This document shows positions 55,301-62,775 of a stretch of DNA of 64,000 nucleotides, piece by piece. Numbering within the stretch: the stretch's first letter is position 1; each line of letters starts with the position of its first letter. Source of the stretch: Pantoea coffeiphila (GTDB lineage: Bacteria > Pseudomonadota > Gammaproteobacteria > Enterobacterales > Enterobacteriaceae); the NCBI RefSeq assembly GCF_016909495.1, contig NZ_JAFBFW010000006.1, positions 310,001 to 374,000 of the forward strand, in the 5' to 3' direction. A program made the position numbers and the translations under genes. The notes under the pieces were generated by a model. It searched no databases. It was given only the letters and a program-made list of their open reading frames with translations, and was not told the DNA's origin.

Positions 55301-55700
55301 GCGCGTGGACCGGGTGTCAAGATGATTACAATCCGTCACAAACTGTCGGGATTAAGGAGCTGAAGGCGGTGTTTCTTCGCGGCTGGCGGGTGAAGCGGAA
55401 TGGGAAATTGATTTCTGAAGGTTATGGATAATATATCTTCCCCGGCGGAATTGTTTATTTTATTAAACAGGAAATAAGATTATTCCTGACTTGTATTTAT
55501 CTTCAACATCATCAACTCATTCACTTTTTCTTTAATTATCGGACCTCTGACGAATTAACCACGAATGTTGGTTCGGATAATTCTCATAATGCTGTCAGGT
55601 AAGGATTATTTATAGAGGGCGCTTAATTTTTCCGTGTAACTTTATGTATACAAAAATACGCAAAAAGACATGGATTATTACAAACAAAGGGCTTTCATTA
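55301..55700. other. Gap before the surface lipoprotein gene
   Basis: About 400 AT-rich bases. It should hold the promoters of the riboswitch operon (left) and the lipoprotein gene (right). A weak Fur-like stretch (GATAATTCTCATAAT start at 55576, 12 of 19 consensus positions) is not convincing alone. Confidence 0.35.
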
Positions 55701-56459
55701 ATGTTCAACTTTAAAACGACCTTGTTACTTTCCGTTATTGCACTGACTGCCTGCGGTGGAGGCGGCGGTGGCGGTGGCGACGACAGCGCACCGCCGGTCA
55801 CCACCTCGCCGGGCGAAACCGACGGCGGCAGCGGCAGCGGCGGCGAGAATAACGGCGGCACCACTCCAACGCTGCCCACGTCACCGGCAGCCAGCTACGC
55901 CACCGGCGGGACTGTTTCCGGCTACACCTACACCACGCCGGACGGCAGTAAATACACCATGCGCCAACCGGGCCTTGTCGTGACTGGCGTATTCACCCAG
56001 ATGCTGACCCGCACCGACGGCACCCAGGTTTCCGCCACGTCCTGGTGCTGCGGCACGATGAGCTACACCACCTACGGCACCTGGACGCATTTTGAAAAGG
56101 GCACGCATGACGTGTTCTACACCGGCGATGCCACGCTGGCGGCCAACGTACCGACTCAGGGCACGGCGACCTATGCCGGTAGCGGCATGCGCGAAAGTAC
56201 CCGCAGCGACGCCACCTTCAACGTGGATTTCGCGGCGAAAACCATTAACGGCAGTATCGCCGCTGGTGACGATTACGGCAGTGCGGTCGCCATGCAGGGC
56301 AAGATCAGCAACGGTGGCTTCAGCGGTGACGCCCAGTCCGGCGGCGAGAACGGCACCTTTATCGGCCACTTCAACGGCCCGGCAGCCGAAGAGCTGGGTG
56401 GCATCGCGCAGTTCAGCGATAGCACCAAGAACACCTCGTTTGGTGCGACGAAAAAATAA
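55701..56459 (+). CDS. TbpB-like surface lipoprotein (Slam-dependent type)
   Basis: 252 residues from ATG 55701. Lipoprotein signal with lipobox LTAC (Cys at about residue 18), then eight glycines and a flexible Gly/Ser/Asp/Pro-rich tether to about residue 70. The C-terminal region (about 150-252) ends in GTFIGHFNGPAAEELGGIAQF, the pattern of the TbpB-like eight-strand barrel (GxFxGPxAxELGG) found in Slam-exported proteins such as hemophilin-type lipoproteins. The middle contains an adjacent cysteine pair (SWCCGTM). The gene for a Slam exporter follows, so it is probably displayed on the cell surface. Ligand unknown; heme or a host protein are possibilities. Confidence 0.82.
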   Translation: MFNFKTTLLLSVIALTACGGGGGGGGDDSAPPVTTSPGETDGGSGSGGENNGGTTPTLPTSPAASYATGGTVSGYTYTTPDGSKYTMRQPGLVVTGVFTQMLTRTDGTQVSATSWCCGTMSYTTYGTWTHFEKGTHDVFYTGDATLAANVPTQGTATYAGSGMRESTRSDATFNVDFAAKTINGSIAAGDDYGSAVAMQGKISNGGFSGDAQSGGENGTFIGHFNGPAAEELGGIAQFSDSTKNTSFGATKK

Positions 56460-56466
56460 TCCCTTT

Positions 56467-56491
56467 CCGGCCAGCCAGCCTGGCCGGTTTT
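56467..56491 (+). terminator. Terminator between lipoprotein and Slam genes
   Basis: CCGGCCAG, loop CCAGC, CTGGCCGG, then TTTT. Likely lets most transcripts end after the lipoprotein, giving less of the outer membrane exporter. Confidence 0.7.
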
Positions 56492-56509
56492 CCTGCAATG
56501 GTAATGTCT

Positions 56510-57922
56510 ATGAAAGTCCGGGCTTTAGCTGTACTGGGATTATTGTGCCCGGTCAGCACGCTTTTTGCTGCACCACCTGAAACCCAGTATCTTCCCGCCG
56601 CCAGTCATTTAGACCGGCTTGAACAGCCGACCGCCACCGGCGACAGCCGCCGTACGCAGCACATTAACAATAGCGATCTTGCGGCGCAGCCTGAGTTGGC
56701 CAAAGCGATGCTGGACCGTGCCGTCAGTGAAGGCCAGTGGCCGATCGTGCGCGCGATTTTACCGGTTTACGCCGCTTCCCCGCAGCCGGACGAGATACTG
56801 ATTCACTTTGCCCGCGCCGGTCTGGCCCGCAGCGAAGGCCATTACGATCGGGCGATAAAACACTATCGCGCGATACTCAGTGCCCACCCCGATTTTGCTG
56901 CGGTGCGGCTGGAACTGGCGCGGGCAATGTATGAAAACCGGCAAACCGACGCCGCGGAATATCAGTTCCGCCGGGTACTGAGCAGCAATCCGCCGGAGAA
57001 TGTTCAGCAGATTATCGCGCAGTACCTGGACCGTATTCACCGCGGCAGCCCGCTCACCGGGAGTTTCAGCCTCAGCTATCTTAACGACAGCAACGTGAAT
57101 AACGCCTCGTCGGGCGACACCGTGCGCATCGGCGATCGCCTGTTTATCCGCAATAAAGACAGCCTGCCGCAGCGCGGTGAGGGCGTGCAGTTCAGCGGCG
57201 CGCTGCAAAAAGACGTGCAGCTGTATAACCAGCACGGCCTGCGCTTCCTCGGCACGGTGTATGGCAAAAGCTACTGGAACAACCACCGCTTTGATGACGT
57301 CACTGGCCGCGTTTACGCCGGCTATCAGTGGCGGGATTTCCGTCAGCAGTTTGCCGTTCTACCGTTCTATGAGCAGCGCTGGTACGGCACCGAAAGCTAC
57401 TCCTCTGGCCCCGGCGTGCGGGCGGAATACAGTTATCTGCTCTCTCCCCGCTGGCAGATAAGCCAGGCGCTGGAGTATCAGAAACTCGGCTATGACAACG
57501 GCGACTATGCGTTCCTGCGCGGGCATAACCGGCTTTCCTCCACCACGCTTTCCCATGCGCTGAATTCGCGGGTTTCCCTGTTTGGCGGGGTGGATTTGCT
57601 GGATCAGCAAACGCTGACGCAGAGCGAAAATAACCGCCGCATCGGGCTGCGCACCGGCGCCCAGGTTGATCTGCCCTGGAAACTCTCTTTCTCCGCGATG
57701 GGGGCGTTTTCCCGCCGTCAGTACGAGGCGGACAGCGATATCTTTTCCCTTCGGCGCAGGGACAACGAGCAGTATTACAGCCTGGCCGTCTGGCACCGCG
57801 ATCTCGACCTGTTTGGTCTTATGCCAAAGTTGAATTTCACCTATAAACGGGTAAACAGTAACATCGATTTTTACGACTACCATCAGCGCAATATCAGTAT
57901 TTCGCTGGATAAAAACTTCTGA
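56510..57922 (+). CDS. Surface lipoprotein assembly modifier (Slam, DUF560)
   Basis: About 470 residues; the start may be ATG 56498, 56504 or 56510, and 56510 is chosen as it directly begins the signal peptide (MKVRALAVLGLLCPVSTLFA). The N-terminal periplasmic region (about 60-175) has TPR-like helices (ARSEGHYDRAIKHYRAILSAHP, AEYQFRRVLSSNPPENV); the C-terminal half (about 185-470) is an outer membrane barrel with alternating aromatic strands, ending in F (ISLDKNF). This is the Slam architecture, which moves TbpB-like lipoproteins across the outer membrane. Partner gene is just upstream. Confidence 0.87.
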   Translation: MKVRALAVLGLLCPVSTLFAAPPETQYLPAASHLDRLEQPTATGDSRRTQHINNSDLAAQPELAKAMLDRAVSEGQWPIVRAILPVYAASPQPDEILIHFARAGLARSEGHYDRAIKHYRAILSAHPDFAAVRLELARAMYENRQTDAAEYQFRRVLSSNPPENVQQIIAQYLDRIHRGSPLTGSFSLSYLNDSNVNNASSGDTVRIGDRLFIRNKDSLPQRGEGVQFSGALQKDVQLYNQHGLRFLGTVYGKSYWNNHRFDDVTGRVYAGYQWRDFRQQFAVLPFYEQRWYGTESYSSGPGVRAEYSYLLSPRWQISQALEYQKLGYDNGDYAFLRGHNRLSSTTLSHALNSRVSLFGGVDLLDQQTLTQSENNRRIGLRTGAQVDLPWKLSFSAMGAFSRRQYEADSDIFSLRRRDNEQYYSLAVWHRDLDLFGLMPKLNFTYKRVNSNIDFYDYHQRNISISLDKNF

Positions 57923-57983
57923 TGGCCGGGTCGTCGCCCAGGGTTATACGGCGGCGATGAGCGGCTAAGGTGGAAAAAAATCG

Positions 57984-58418
57984 ATGACGACACTACGTGA
58001 TTTCAATCATCTCTGGCGTGACCGCAACGACACCTCTGCACTTAAAACGCCGCGCGTGCTGATCCGGGTTTTTGTTAAACCCGGTGAACTGGAAAGCAGC
58101 GTGACCTTTTACGAGCATCTGCAATCAACCCGAGCGGATGGCGGATTCCCGTTCCCGGAAGCAGGCTTAAGGCTGGCGATGGTCGGTGCGTTTTTGCTGA
58201 TTGAAGGCAGCGAGGATGCGCTGGCCCCGTTCACGTCCACAACCGGTACGCTGCTGGTAGACGATGTTCAGCCCTGGTACGACAAACTGATTGCTGCCGG
58301 TGCAACGATCGTTTTTCCACTTCAGGTCGTGCCGACCGGTGCAGCGTTTAATGCCGTTCATCCTGATGGCACGGTCGTGGAATACGTTCACCATCGGCCT
58401 GATGGCGACGGCCGCTAG
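57984..58418 (+). CDS. VOC-superfamily (glyoxalase/dioxygenase-like) protein
   Basis: 144 residues with a single VOC module pair: RVLIRVFVKPGELESSVTFYEHL, LRLAMVGAFLLIEG and the C-terminal FNAVHPDGTVVEYVHH. VOC proteins bind a metal and substrate in paired beta-alpha-beta units; the substrate here is not known. It stands alone and ends in a strong terminator. Confidence 0.75.
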   Translation: MTTLRDFNHLWRDRNDTSALKTPRVLIRVFVKPGELESSVTFYEHLQSTRADGGFPFPEAGLRLAMVGAFLLIEGSEDALAPFTSTTGTLLVDDVQPWYDKLIAAGATIVFPLQVVPTGAAFNAVHPDGTVVEYVHHRPDGDGR

Positions 58419-58434
58419 GGTTTATATCGCGATA

Positions 58435-58464
58435 AATACACGGCGATAATTGCCGTGTATTTTT
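58435..58464 (+). terminator. Intrinsic terminator after the VOC gene
   Basis: Stem AATACACGGC / GCCGTGTATT with a 7-base loop and a TTTT tail. Confidence 0.85.
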
Positions 58465-58545
58465 AATGCAATAAACCGCTGAACACTCCCTCAACTATGC
58501 TTATGTCACTCCCCCTACTCCGACACAGCAAAGTGACGACTCTAA

Positions 58546-59235
58546 ATGGACGCTTTCGACTGGCATCGATTCCTTCTTGATGATAAACCGCTTTCGTTCC
58601 TGATTGAGGTCAGCCTGCGGGTGCTGATTGCCTATGTGGTGGTGTTTGTTTTTCTCAAGGTGTCCGGCCGACGAGGTATCAAGCAGCTTTCCCTGTTCGA
58701 GCTGGTGGTGATTTTAACCCTGGGTTCGGCGTCGGGTGATGTCACTTTTTATGACGACGTGCCGGTGCTGCCGGTACTGGTGGTTTTCCTGGTTCTGCTG
58801 CTGCTGTATCGCCTGACCACCTGGGGCATTGCCCACAGTGAAAAGCTGTCGAAGCTAATCGAGGGCGAAGTCATTACGCTAATCGTTAACGGCCTCTACG
58901 AACTGAAAAGCCTGGACGGGCTAAACATCTCCGAAGATGAATTCTTTATGGAGCTGCGCCAGAGTGGGGTTGAGCACCTGGGACAGGTGCGGCTGGCGCT
59001 GATTGAACTGGACGGGCAGCTGAGTCTGTATTATTTCGACGATCGGGACGTGCGACCCGGCCTCAGCGTGCTGCCGCCGGAACATCGACCCGCGTTTACC
59101 CGGGTGCCAGATGTGGGGTTATATGCCTGCACCCGCTGCGGACAAACTCTGCAAATCACCGGCGGTGAAAGCCCTCCCTGCCCCCGCTGCAAAAATACGC
59201 TGTGGTCGGCGGCACTGGCGACCCGACGTGCGTAG
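58546..59235 (+). CDS. ycaP: YcaP-like inner membrane protein (DUF421/YetF)
   Basis: 229 residues, same length and order as E. coli YcaP. Three membrane helices in the first 95 residues with the conserved FLKVSGRRGIKQLSLFELVVILTLG, a cytosolic YetF domain (100-185) and a C-terminal zinc ribbon with C195, C198, C212 and C215 (CTRCG, CPRCK). Function not established. Confidence 0.88.
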   Translation: MDAFDWHRFLLDDKPLSFLIEVSLRVLIAYVVVFVFLKVSGRRGIKQLSLFELVVILTLGSASGDVTFYDDVPVLPVLVVFLVLLLLYRLTTWGIAHSEKLSKLIEGEVITLIVNGLYELKSLDGLNISEDEFFMELRQSGVEHLGQVRLALIELDGQLSLYYFDDRDVRPGLSVLPPEHRPAFTRVPDVGLYACTRCGQTLQITGGESPPCPRCKNTLWSAALATRRA

Positions 59236-59314
59236 TAGAACCAGATCACTCAGAGCGGTGTCATTGCTGCTATTTAAGCACAGCGTGTTATCGATTTGGA
59301 GAATCAATCGTTAT

Positions 59315-59348
59315 ATCTATCTCAAAAAAAAATTAATTTGAGATAGAT
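59315..59348. promoter_or_regulatory. Perfect 12-bp inverted repeat overlapping the fic promoter
   Basis: ATCTATCTCAAA (59315-59326) and TTTGAGATAGAT (59337-59348), 10 bases apart. The right arm contains a likely -35 (TTGAGA, 59338-59343) 16 bp from TACTAT (59360-59365), so a bound protein would block transcription. A 9/12 half-copy, TTTGAGGTAGTC (59387-59398), overlaps the ribosome binding site. Confidence 0.6.
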
Positions 59349-59401
59349 TCCACCAGCTGTACTATACTATCGCAAAACTGAATAATTTTGAGGTAGTCAC
59401 T

Positions 59402-60700
59402 ATGTCAATTAAACGACCGCCTGCATTAATCCCGCTGGAGTCGCTCTCCGGTGCTGACTTCGCCGCTTACCAGCAGTATAACCGGGTGGTCGATGAAAGA
59501 GGCCGTTATCTGCCCTTTGATGAATTTCGACATCGCGTTTCGCGCCGCGCTAACGTGGATCTTGCCTGGTCGATGACGCGTCGCGCCCGTAACGCTGCAA
59601 TGCAATGGATTAACTATCATGATGAAGCCGGTCAGCAGGCCGGGTTGATTATTACGCCAGCCATGGCCGCAGTGTGCGAGAGGGTCGATAAGCATGCAAC
59701 CCGGCTTGCGCTGAAGGAACTGACGCAGCGTCTTAAAGGCGCGGGAGCTGAACTGAGCCAGCTACGGCTGGATGAACCTATTACCAGTAGCCAGTTGGAA
59801 GGCGCGAACACCACTACGCTGGTTGCGCGAAATATGCTGGAAAGTGGTCGCGAGCCTCGTACTGCTGATGAACATATGATCGCCGGTAATGCCCGCCTGA
59901 TGGCTGAAATACCCGACTGGATAAGTGAGCCCTTAACGCCTGATTTAATTCGGCGTTTCCACGCAACGGGTATGGCGGGTATTGATGATGAAAAGTACCA
60001 ACCCGGTGAATTCCGCACCACCGACGACATTGTCATTGCCGACTATGACGGCAACATTGTGCATCAGCCACCTGCTGCCGTTCTGCTGCCGGAACGCCTT
60101 GAAGCCATCTGTGACTGGGTTAATGACAGGGCGGTATATATCCATCCGTTGATCAAAGCATGCATTCTGCATTTTATGATTGCTCACGAACATCCGTTCA
60201 GGGATGGCAACGGGCGTACCAGCAGAGCACTATTTTACTGGTTTATGCTGAAAGCAGATTACGACACCTTCAGATATATCTCGATCAGCAGCCTGCTCCA
60301 TTCGGCCCCGGTAAAATATGCGTTGAGCTATCAGTACAGTGAGACTGACGGCATGGATTTGACCTATTTCCTTGAGTATCAGGCCCGTATTATTGCGCGA
60401 GCGCTGGAGCATTTGCTGCAGCACGTTGATAAGTTGACCCAGCGCGCTGCGGCATTGGACCGCCAGCTTTTTCAATCAGGTGCGCTAACCCGCCTCAGCC
60501 CAAGGCAGGTTACGCTGCTGAACGTGATGCTGTCGAGCGAGGGCAAGGAATACACCGCAGCAGACGTGAGCCAGGCGTTGGGGATCTCTGATAATACCGC
60601 CAGAAATGATCTACGAGCGATCGTTCGTGAAGGCTTTGCGGAAGAAATCGCCGTTAACGATCAAAAAACGGTTTATATCAGCCACCCGAACCTCGTATAA
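59402..60700 (+). CDS. Fic-family protein with N-terminal inhibitory motif and C-terminal winged helix
   Basis: 432 residues. Canonical Fic active site HPFRDGNGRTSR at 264-275, which transfers AMP (or a related group) to target hydroxyls. The inhibitory motif SxxxEG is present at 129-134 (SSQLEG), so this is the self-inhibited class with the inhibitory helix before the Fic core. Residues about 365-432 form a winged-helix DNA-binding domain (LSPRQVTLLNVML, TAADVSQALGISDNTARNDLRAIV). It may bind the inverted repeat in its own promoter. The target is unknown. Confidence 0.88.
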   Translation: MSIKRPPALIPLESLSGADFAAYQQYNRVVDERGRYLPFDEFRHRVSRRANVDLAWSMTRRARNAAMQWINYHDEAGQQAGLIITPAMAAVCERVDKHATRLALKELTQRLKGAGAELSQLRLDEPITSSQLEGANTTTLVARNMLESGREPRTADEHMIAGNARLMAEIPDWISEPLTPDLIRRFHATGMAGIDDEKYQPGEFRTTDDIVIADYDGNIVHQPPAAVLLPERLEAICDWVNDRAVYIHPLIKACILHFMIAHEHPFRDGNGRTSRALFYWFMLKADYDTFRYISISSLLHSAPVKYALSYQYSETDGMDLTYFLEYQARIIARALEHLLQHVDKLTQRAAALDRQLFQSGALTRLSPRQVTLLNVMLSSEGKEYTAADVSQALGISDNTARNDLRAIVREGFAEEIAVNDQKTVYISHPNLV

Positions 60701-60773
60701 CTTAGCTCAGTGCGGCGGTGATGTTGAATTACCGGACCGCAGACATTTTTCTGAATCAAACATGGGAAACACG

Positions 60774-61409
60774 ATGAAGCTACATATCTATCAGCACTGC
60801 CCTTTCTGTAACCGCGCGCGCATGATTTTTGGTTTTAAAAATCAGCCCGTTGAGCTTTCGGTGATTATGGAAGGCGATGTGGAAACGCCAACGCGGATGG
60901 TGGGTAAAAAAGTGGTGCCGATCCTTGAGAAAGATGATGGCACCTATATGCCGGAGAGCATGGATATCGTCCACTACGTTGATGGCCTGCAGGGCGATCG
61001 CGTGGCGGCAGAGCCAGCGGATCAGGCGATCGTTGAGTGGAGCAAGCAGGCGTCCGGTACGATTTATAAACTGGCTATTCCCCGCTTCACCCGCTCTGAT
61101 TTTGCCGAGCTGGCAACGCCGGAAGCCCGCGCGGCCTATACCCAGCGCGAAATCGCCGCTTTCGGTAATCTGGAAGAGTTGCAGGCGCAGAGCGAGGCGT
61201 TTATTGCTGAGACGGTGGAAAAGCTGACTCAGATTGAACCTTATCTGCAAAACTTCAGTAAGGTATCAACCACCGAGTTTATTCTTTTCCCCGTGCTGAA
61301 CAGCCTGAGCATTGTGAAAGATTTCCCGTTCAGCCCGGCCTGTTTGGCCTATTTGCAGAAGGTTTCTGCGCTGAGCAAGGTGCCGTTGTTTATTGAGAAG
61401 GCGCTCTGA
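60774..61409 (+). CDS. grxB: Glutaredoxin 2
   Basis: 211 residues. GST-like two-domain glutaredoxin with thioredoxin-fold N-terminus and active site C9-P-F-C12 (HCPFCNRAR), cis-Pro loop KKVVPIL and an all-helical C-terminal domain. Reduces disulfides and mixed glutathione disulfides. ATG 60774 is chosen (GGGAAAC upstream); an open frame further upstream runs into the fic gene and is not coding. Confidence 0.92.
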   Translation: MKLHIYQHCPFCNRARMIFGFKNQPVELSVIMEGDVETPTRMVGKKVVPILEKDDGTYMPESMDIVHYVDGLQGDRVAAEPADQAIVEWSKQASGTIYKLAIPRFTRSDFAELATPEARAAYTQREIAAFGNLEELQAQSEAFIAETVEKLTQIEPYLQNFSKVSTTEFILFPVLNSLSIVKDFPFSPACLAYLQKVSALSKVPLFIEKAL

Positions 61410-61417
61410 TTCACTTG

Positions 61418-61441
61418 TTCGCCCTCTTCCCTGAGGGCGAA
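61418..61441. terminator. Hairpin between grxB and the convergent exporter gene
   Basis: Perfect 9-bp stem TTCGCCCTC / GAGGGCGAA with a 6-base loop. No strong T run on the plus side. Confidence 0.6.
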
Positions 61442-61452
61442 TCCGGGCTTCC

Positions 61453-62319
61453 TTATTTTGTTTTGCCTGCCCTCACCCGATAGTATAAAAGCGACAGCAG
61501 GATCAGCGCACAGCCCAGCATCTGCTGCAGGCTCATCATCTCCGTAAACCACAGCGCGGCGGCGACCACGGTCAGCAGCGGTTCCAGCAGCATAATCAGC
61601 GCGGCGTTGGCGGCGCTGGTCATGCTCTGGCCTTTCAGCTGTAGCCAGAAGCGCAGGCTGGTGGCGATCAGCACGCTGGCGGCCAGCCATCCCCATGTGG
61701 ACAGAGCAACCTGCGGCGGCCAGGTTTCCAGCAGCAGGGAGAGTACGGAAGCAATCACGCCGGTACAGATCAGCTGGAAGGAAGCCAGCGGACGTACGGA
61801 AACAAAGCTGGCGTATTTGGTGTTATAGCAAAAGTAGATGGCCTGCAGGATGGCCGAGCCGAGGAAAAAGAACTGGCTTGGCTCAAACACAATGTTCTTT
61901 TTGAGGGTCAGCAGGCCCAGACCCACCATCCCCACGGGCAGGGAAACCCAGAATGACGCCGAAGGACGAGCCTGTAAAATCACCCATGCGACAATCGGAA
62001 CAAACAACATCGACAGGCTCATAATAAACGCCCCCTCCCCCAGCGATCGGGTGGTGGCGACGCCATATATCCACAGCAGCATGCAGCAGGCCAGCAGCAG
62101 GCCGCTGATCAGGACCGGCCAGCGATGATGCAGAGCCTGTCTTAATTCGCTACGTTTGCAAAAGCAGAGCAGCAGCAGGCCGGCCAGCAGGAAACGCAAA
62201 CCAAGAAATGCCATGGTGGGCATACCGGACACCGCCTCTCTGGAACAGATCCAGCCAAATGCGGCAATCATAGTGGTGCAAACCAAAAAGATATCTGCGT
62301 GGCCCTGCCGTGACGACAT
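61453..62319 (-). CDS. EamA/DMT-family transporter
   Basis: 288 residues, ten membrane helices in two EamA repeats (about 5-135 and 145-280). Repeat-end pattern GLLTLKKN and MLLEPLLTVVAAALWFTEMMSLQQMLG are family features. These are metabolite exporters; the substrate is not predictable. Confidence 0.85.
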   Translation of the reverse strand: MSSRQGHADIFLVCTTMIAAFGWICSREAVSGMPTMAFLGLRFLLAGLLLLCFCKRSELRQALHHRWPVLISGLLLACCMLLWIYGVATTRSLGEGAFIMSLSMLFVPIVAWVILQARPSASFWVSLPVGMVGLGLLTLKKNIVFEPSQFFFLGSAILQAIYFCYNTKYASFVSVRPLASFQLICTGVIASVLSLLLETWPPQVALSTWGWLAASVLIATSLRFWLQLKGQSMTSAANAALIMLLEPLLTVVAAALWFTEMMSLQQMLGCALILLSLLYYRVRAGKTK

Positions 62320-62530
62320 GTTAAGTCCTTAAGTCGTTGAAAAATGATGTCTGCTTTGCTGGTGCGGCGATGCTGGCTTTCGCTCGTTCTCTGCCAGGAT
62401 GAATCGTGATACCGGTAAATTGTATGGAATTTTTCTTCCGCTTTATATATCAAGCGAAAATATTAATTCACTAAAAGTTTAAGCCGACGCGAGCCCGCAG
62501 AGCCGCTCATCCCTCCAGCATAATGAAACT
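62320..62530. other. Gap between exporter and FAD oxidoreductase
   Basis: No coding signal. Contains the exporter promoter; the right part carries repeats listed separately. Confidence 0.4.
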
Positions 62531-62546
62531 CACACTAAAACCACAT
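62531..62546 (-). promoter_or_regulatory. Possible operator, distal copy
   Basis: CACACTAAAACCACAT, exact reverse complement of the copy at 62686-62701, 155 bp apart. Confidence 0.45.
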
Positions 62547-62685
62547 GTTGGTTTCTGATGCCTGGAAGGCGAATGGGTCGCGTTAAGGCCGCCTGCTTTG
62601 GTCGGGAATTGATGTATTTTATCTTTATAACAGCCAGTTACCTGTGGGTTTCCGCCGTTAATGGGCAATTTTCCGGAAAATTTTG

Positions 62686-62701
62686 ATGTGGTTTTAGTGT
62701 G
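62686..62701 (+). promoter_or_regulatory. Possible operator, proximal copy
   Basis: ATGTGGTTTTAGTGTG, exact inverted copy of 62531-62546. About 80 bp before the oxidoreductase start. Confidence 0.45.
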
Positions 62702-62729
62702 GCTAATACATTGTTTTGTTGTTGTGGTT

Positions 62730-62745
62730 GTGTGGTTTTTATGTT
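62730..62745 (+). promoter_or_regulatory. Possible operator, imperfect third copy
   Basis: GTGTGGTTTTTATGTT, 12 of 16 identical to the proximal copy and in the same orientation, 44 bp downstream. Confidence 0.3.
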
Positions 62746-62775
62746 TAGATAATGACAGAACCTGAAGCCGGGATG

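Noticed and set aside
55576-55594. Fur box before the surface lipoprotein
   Set aside because: Only about 12 of 19 positions match and the symmetry is poor.
62531-62701. A MITE-like mobile element bounded by 16-bp inverted repeats
   Set aside because: No target-site duplication is visible, and a third partial copy outside the supposed element favours an operator array. Not fully excluded.
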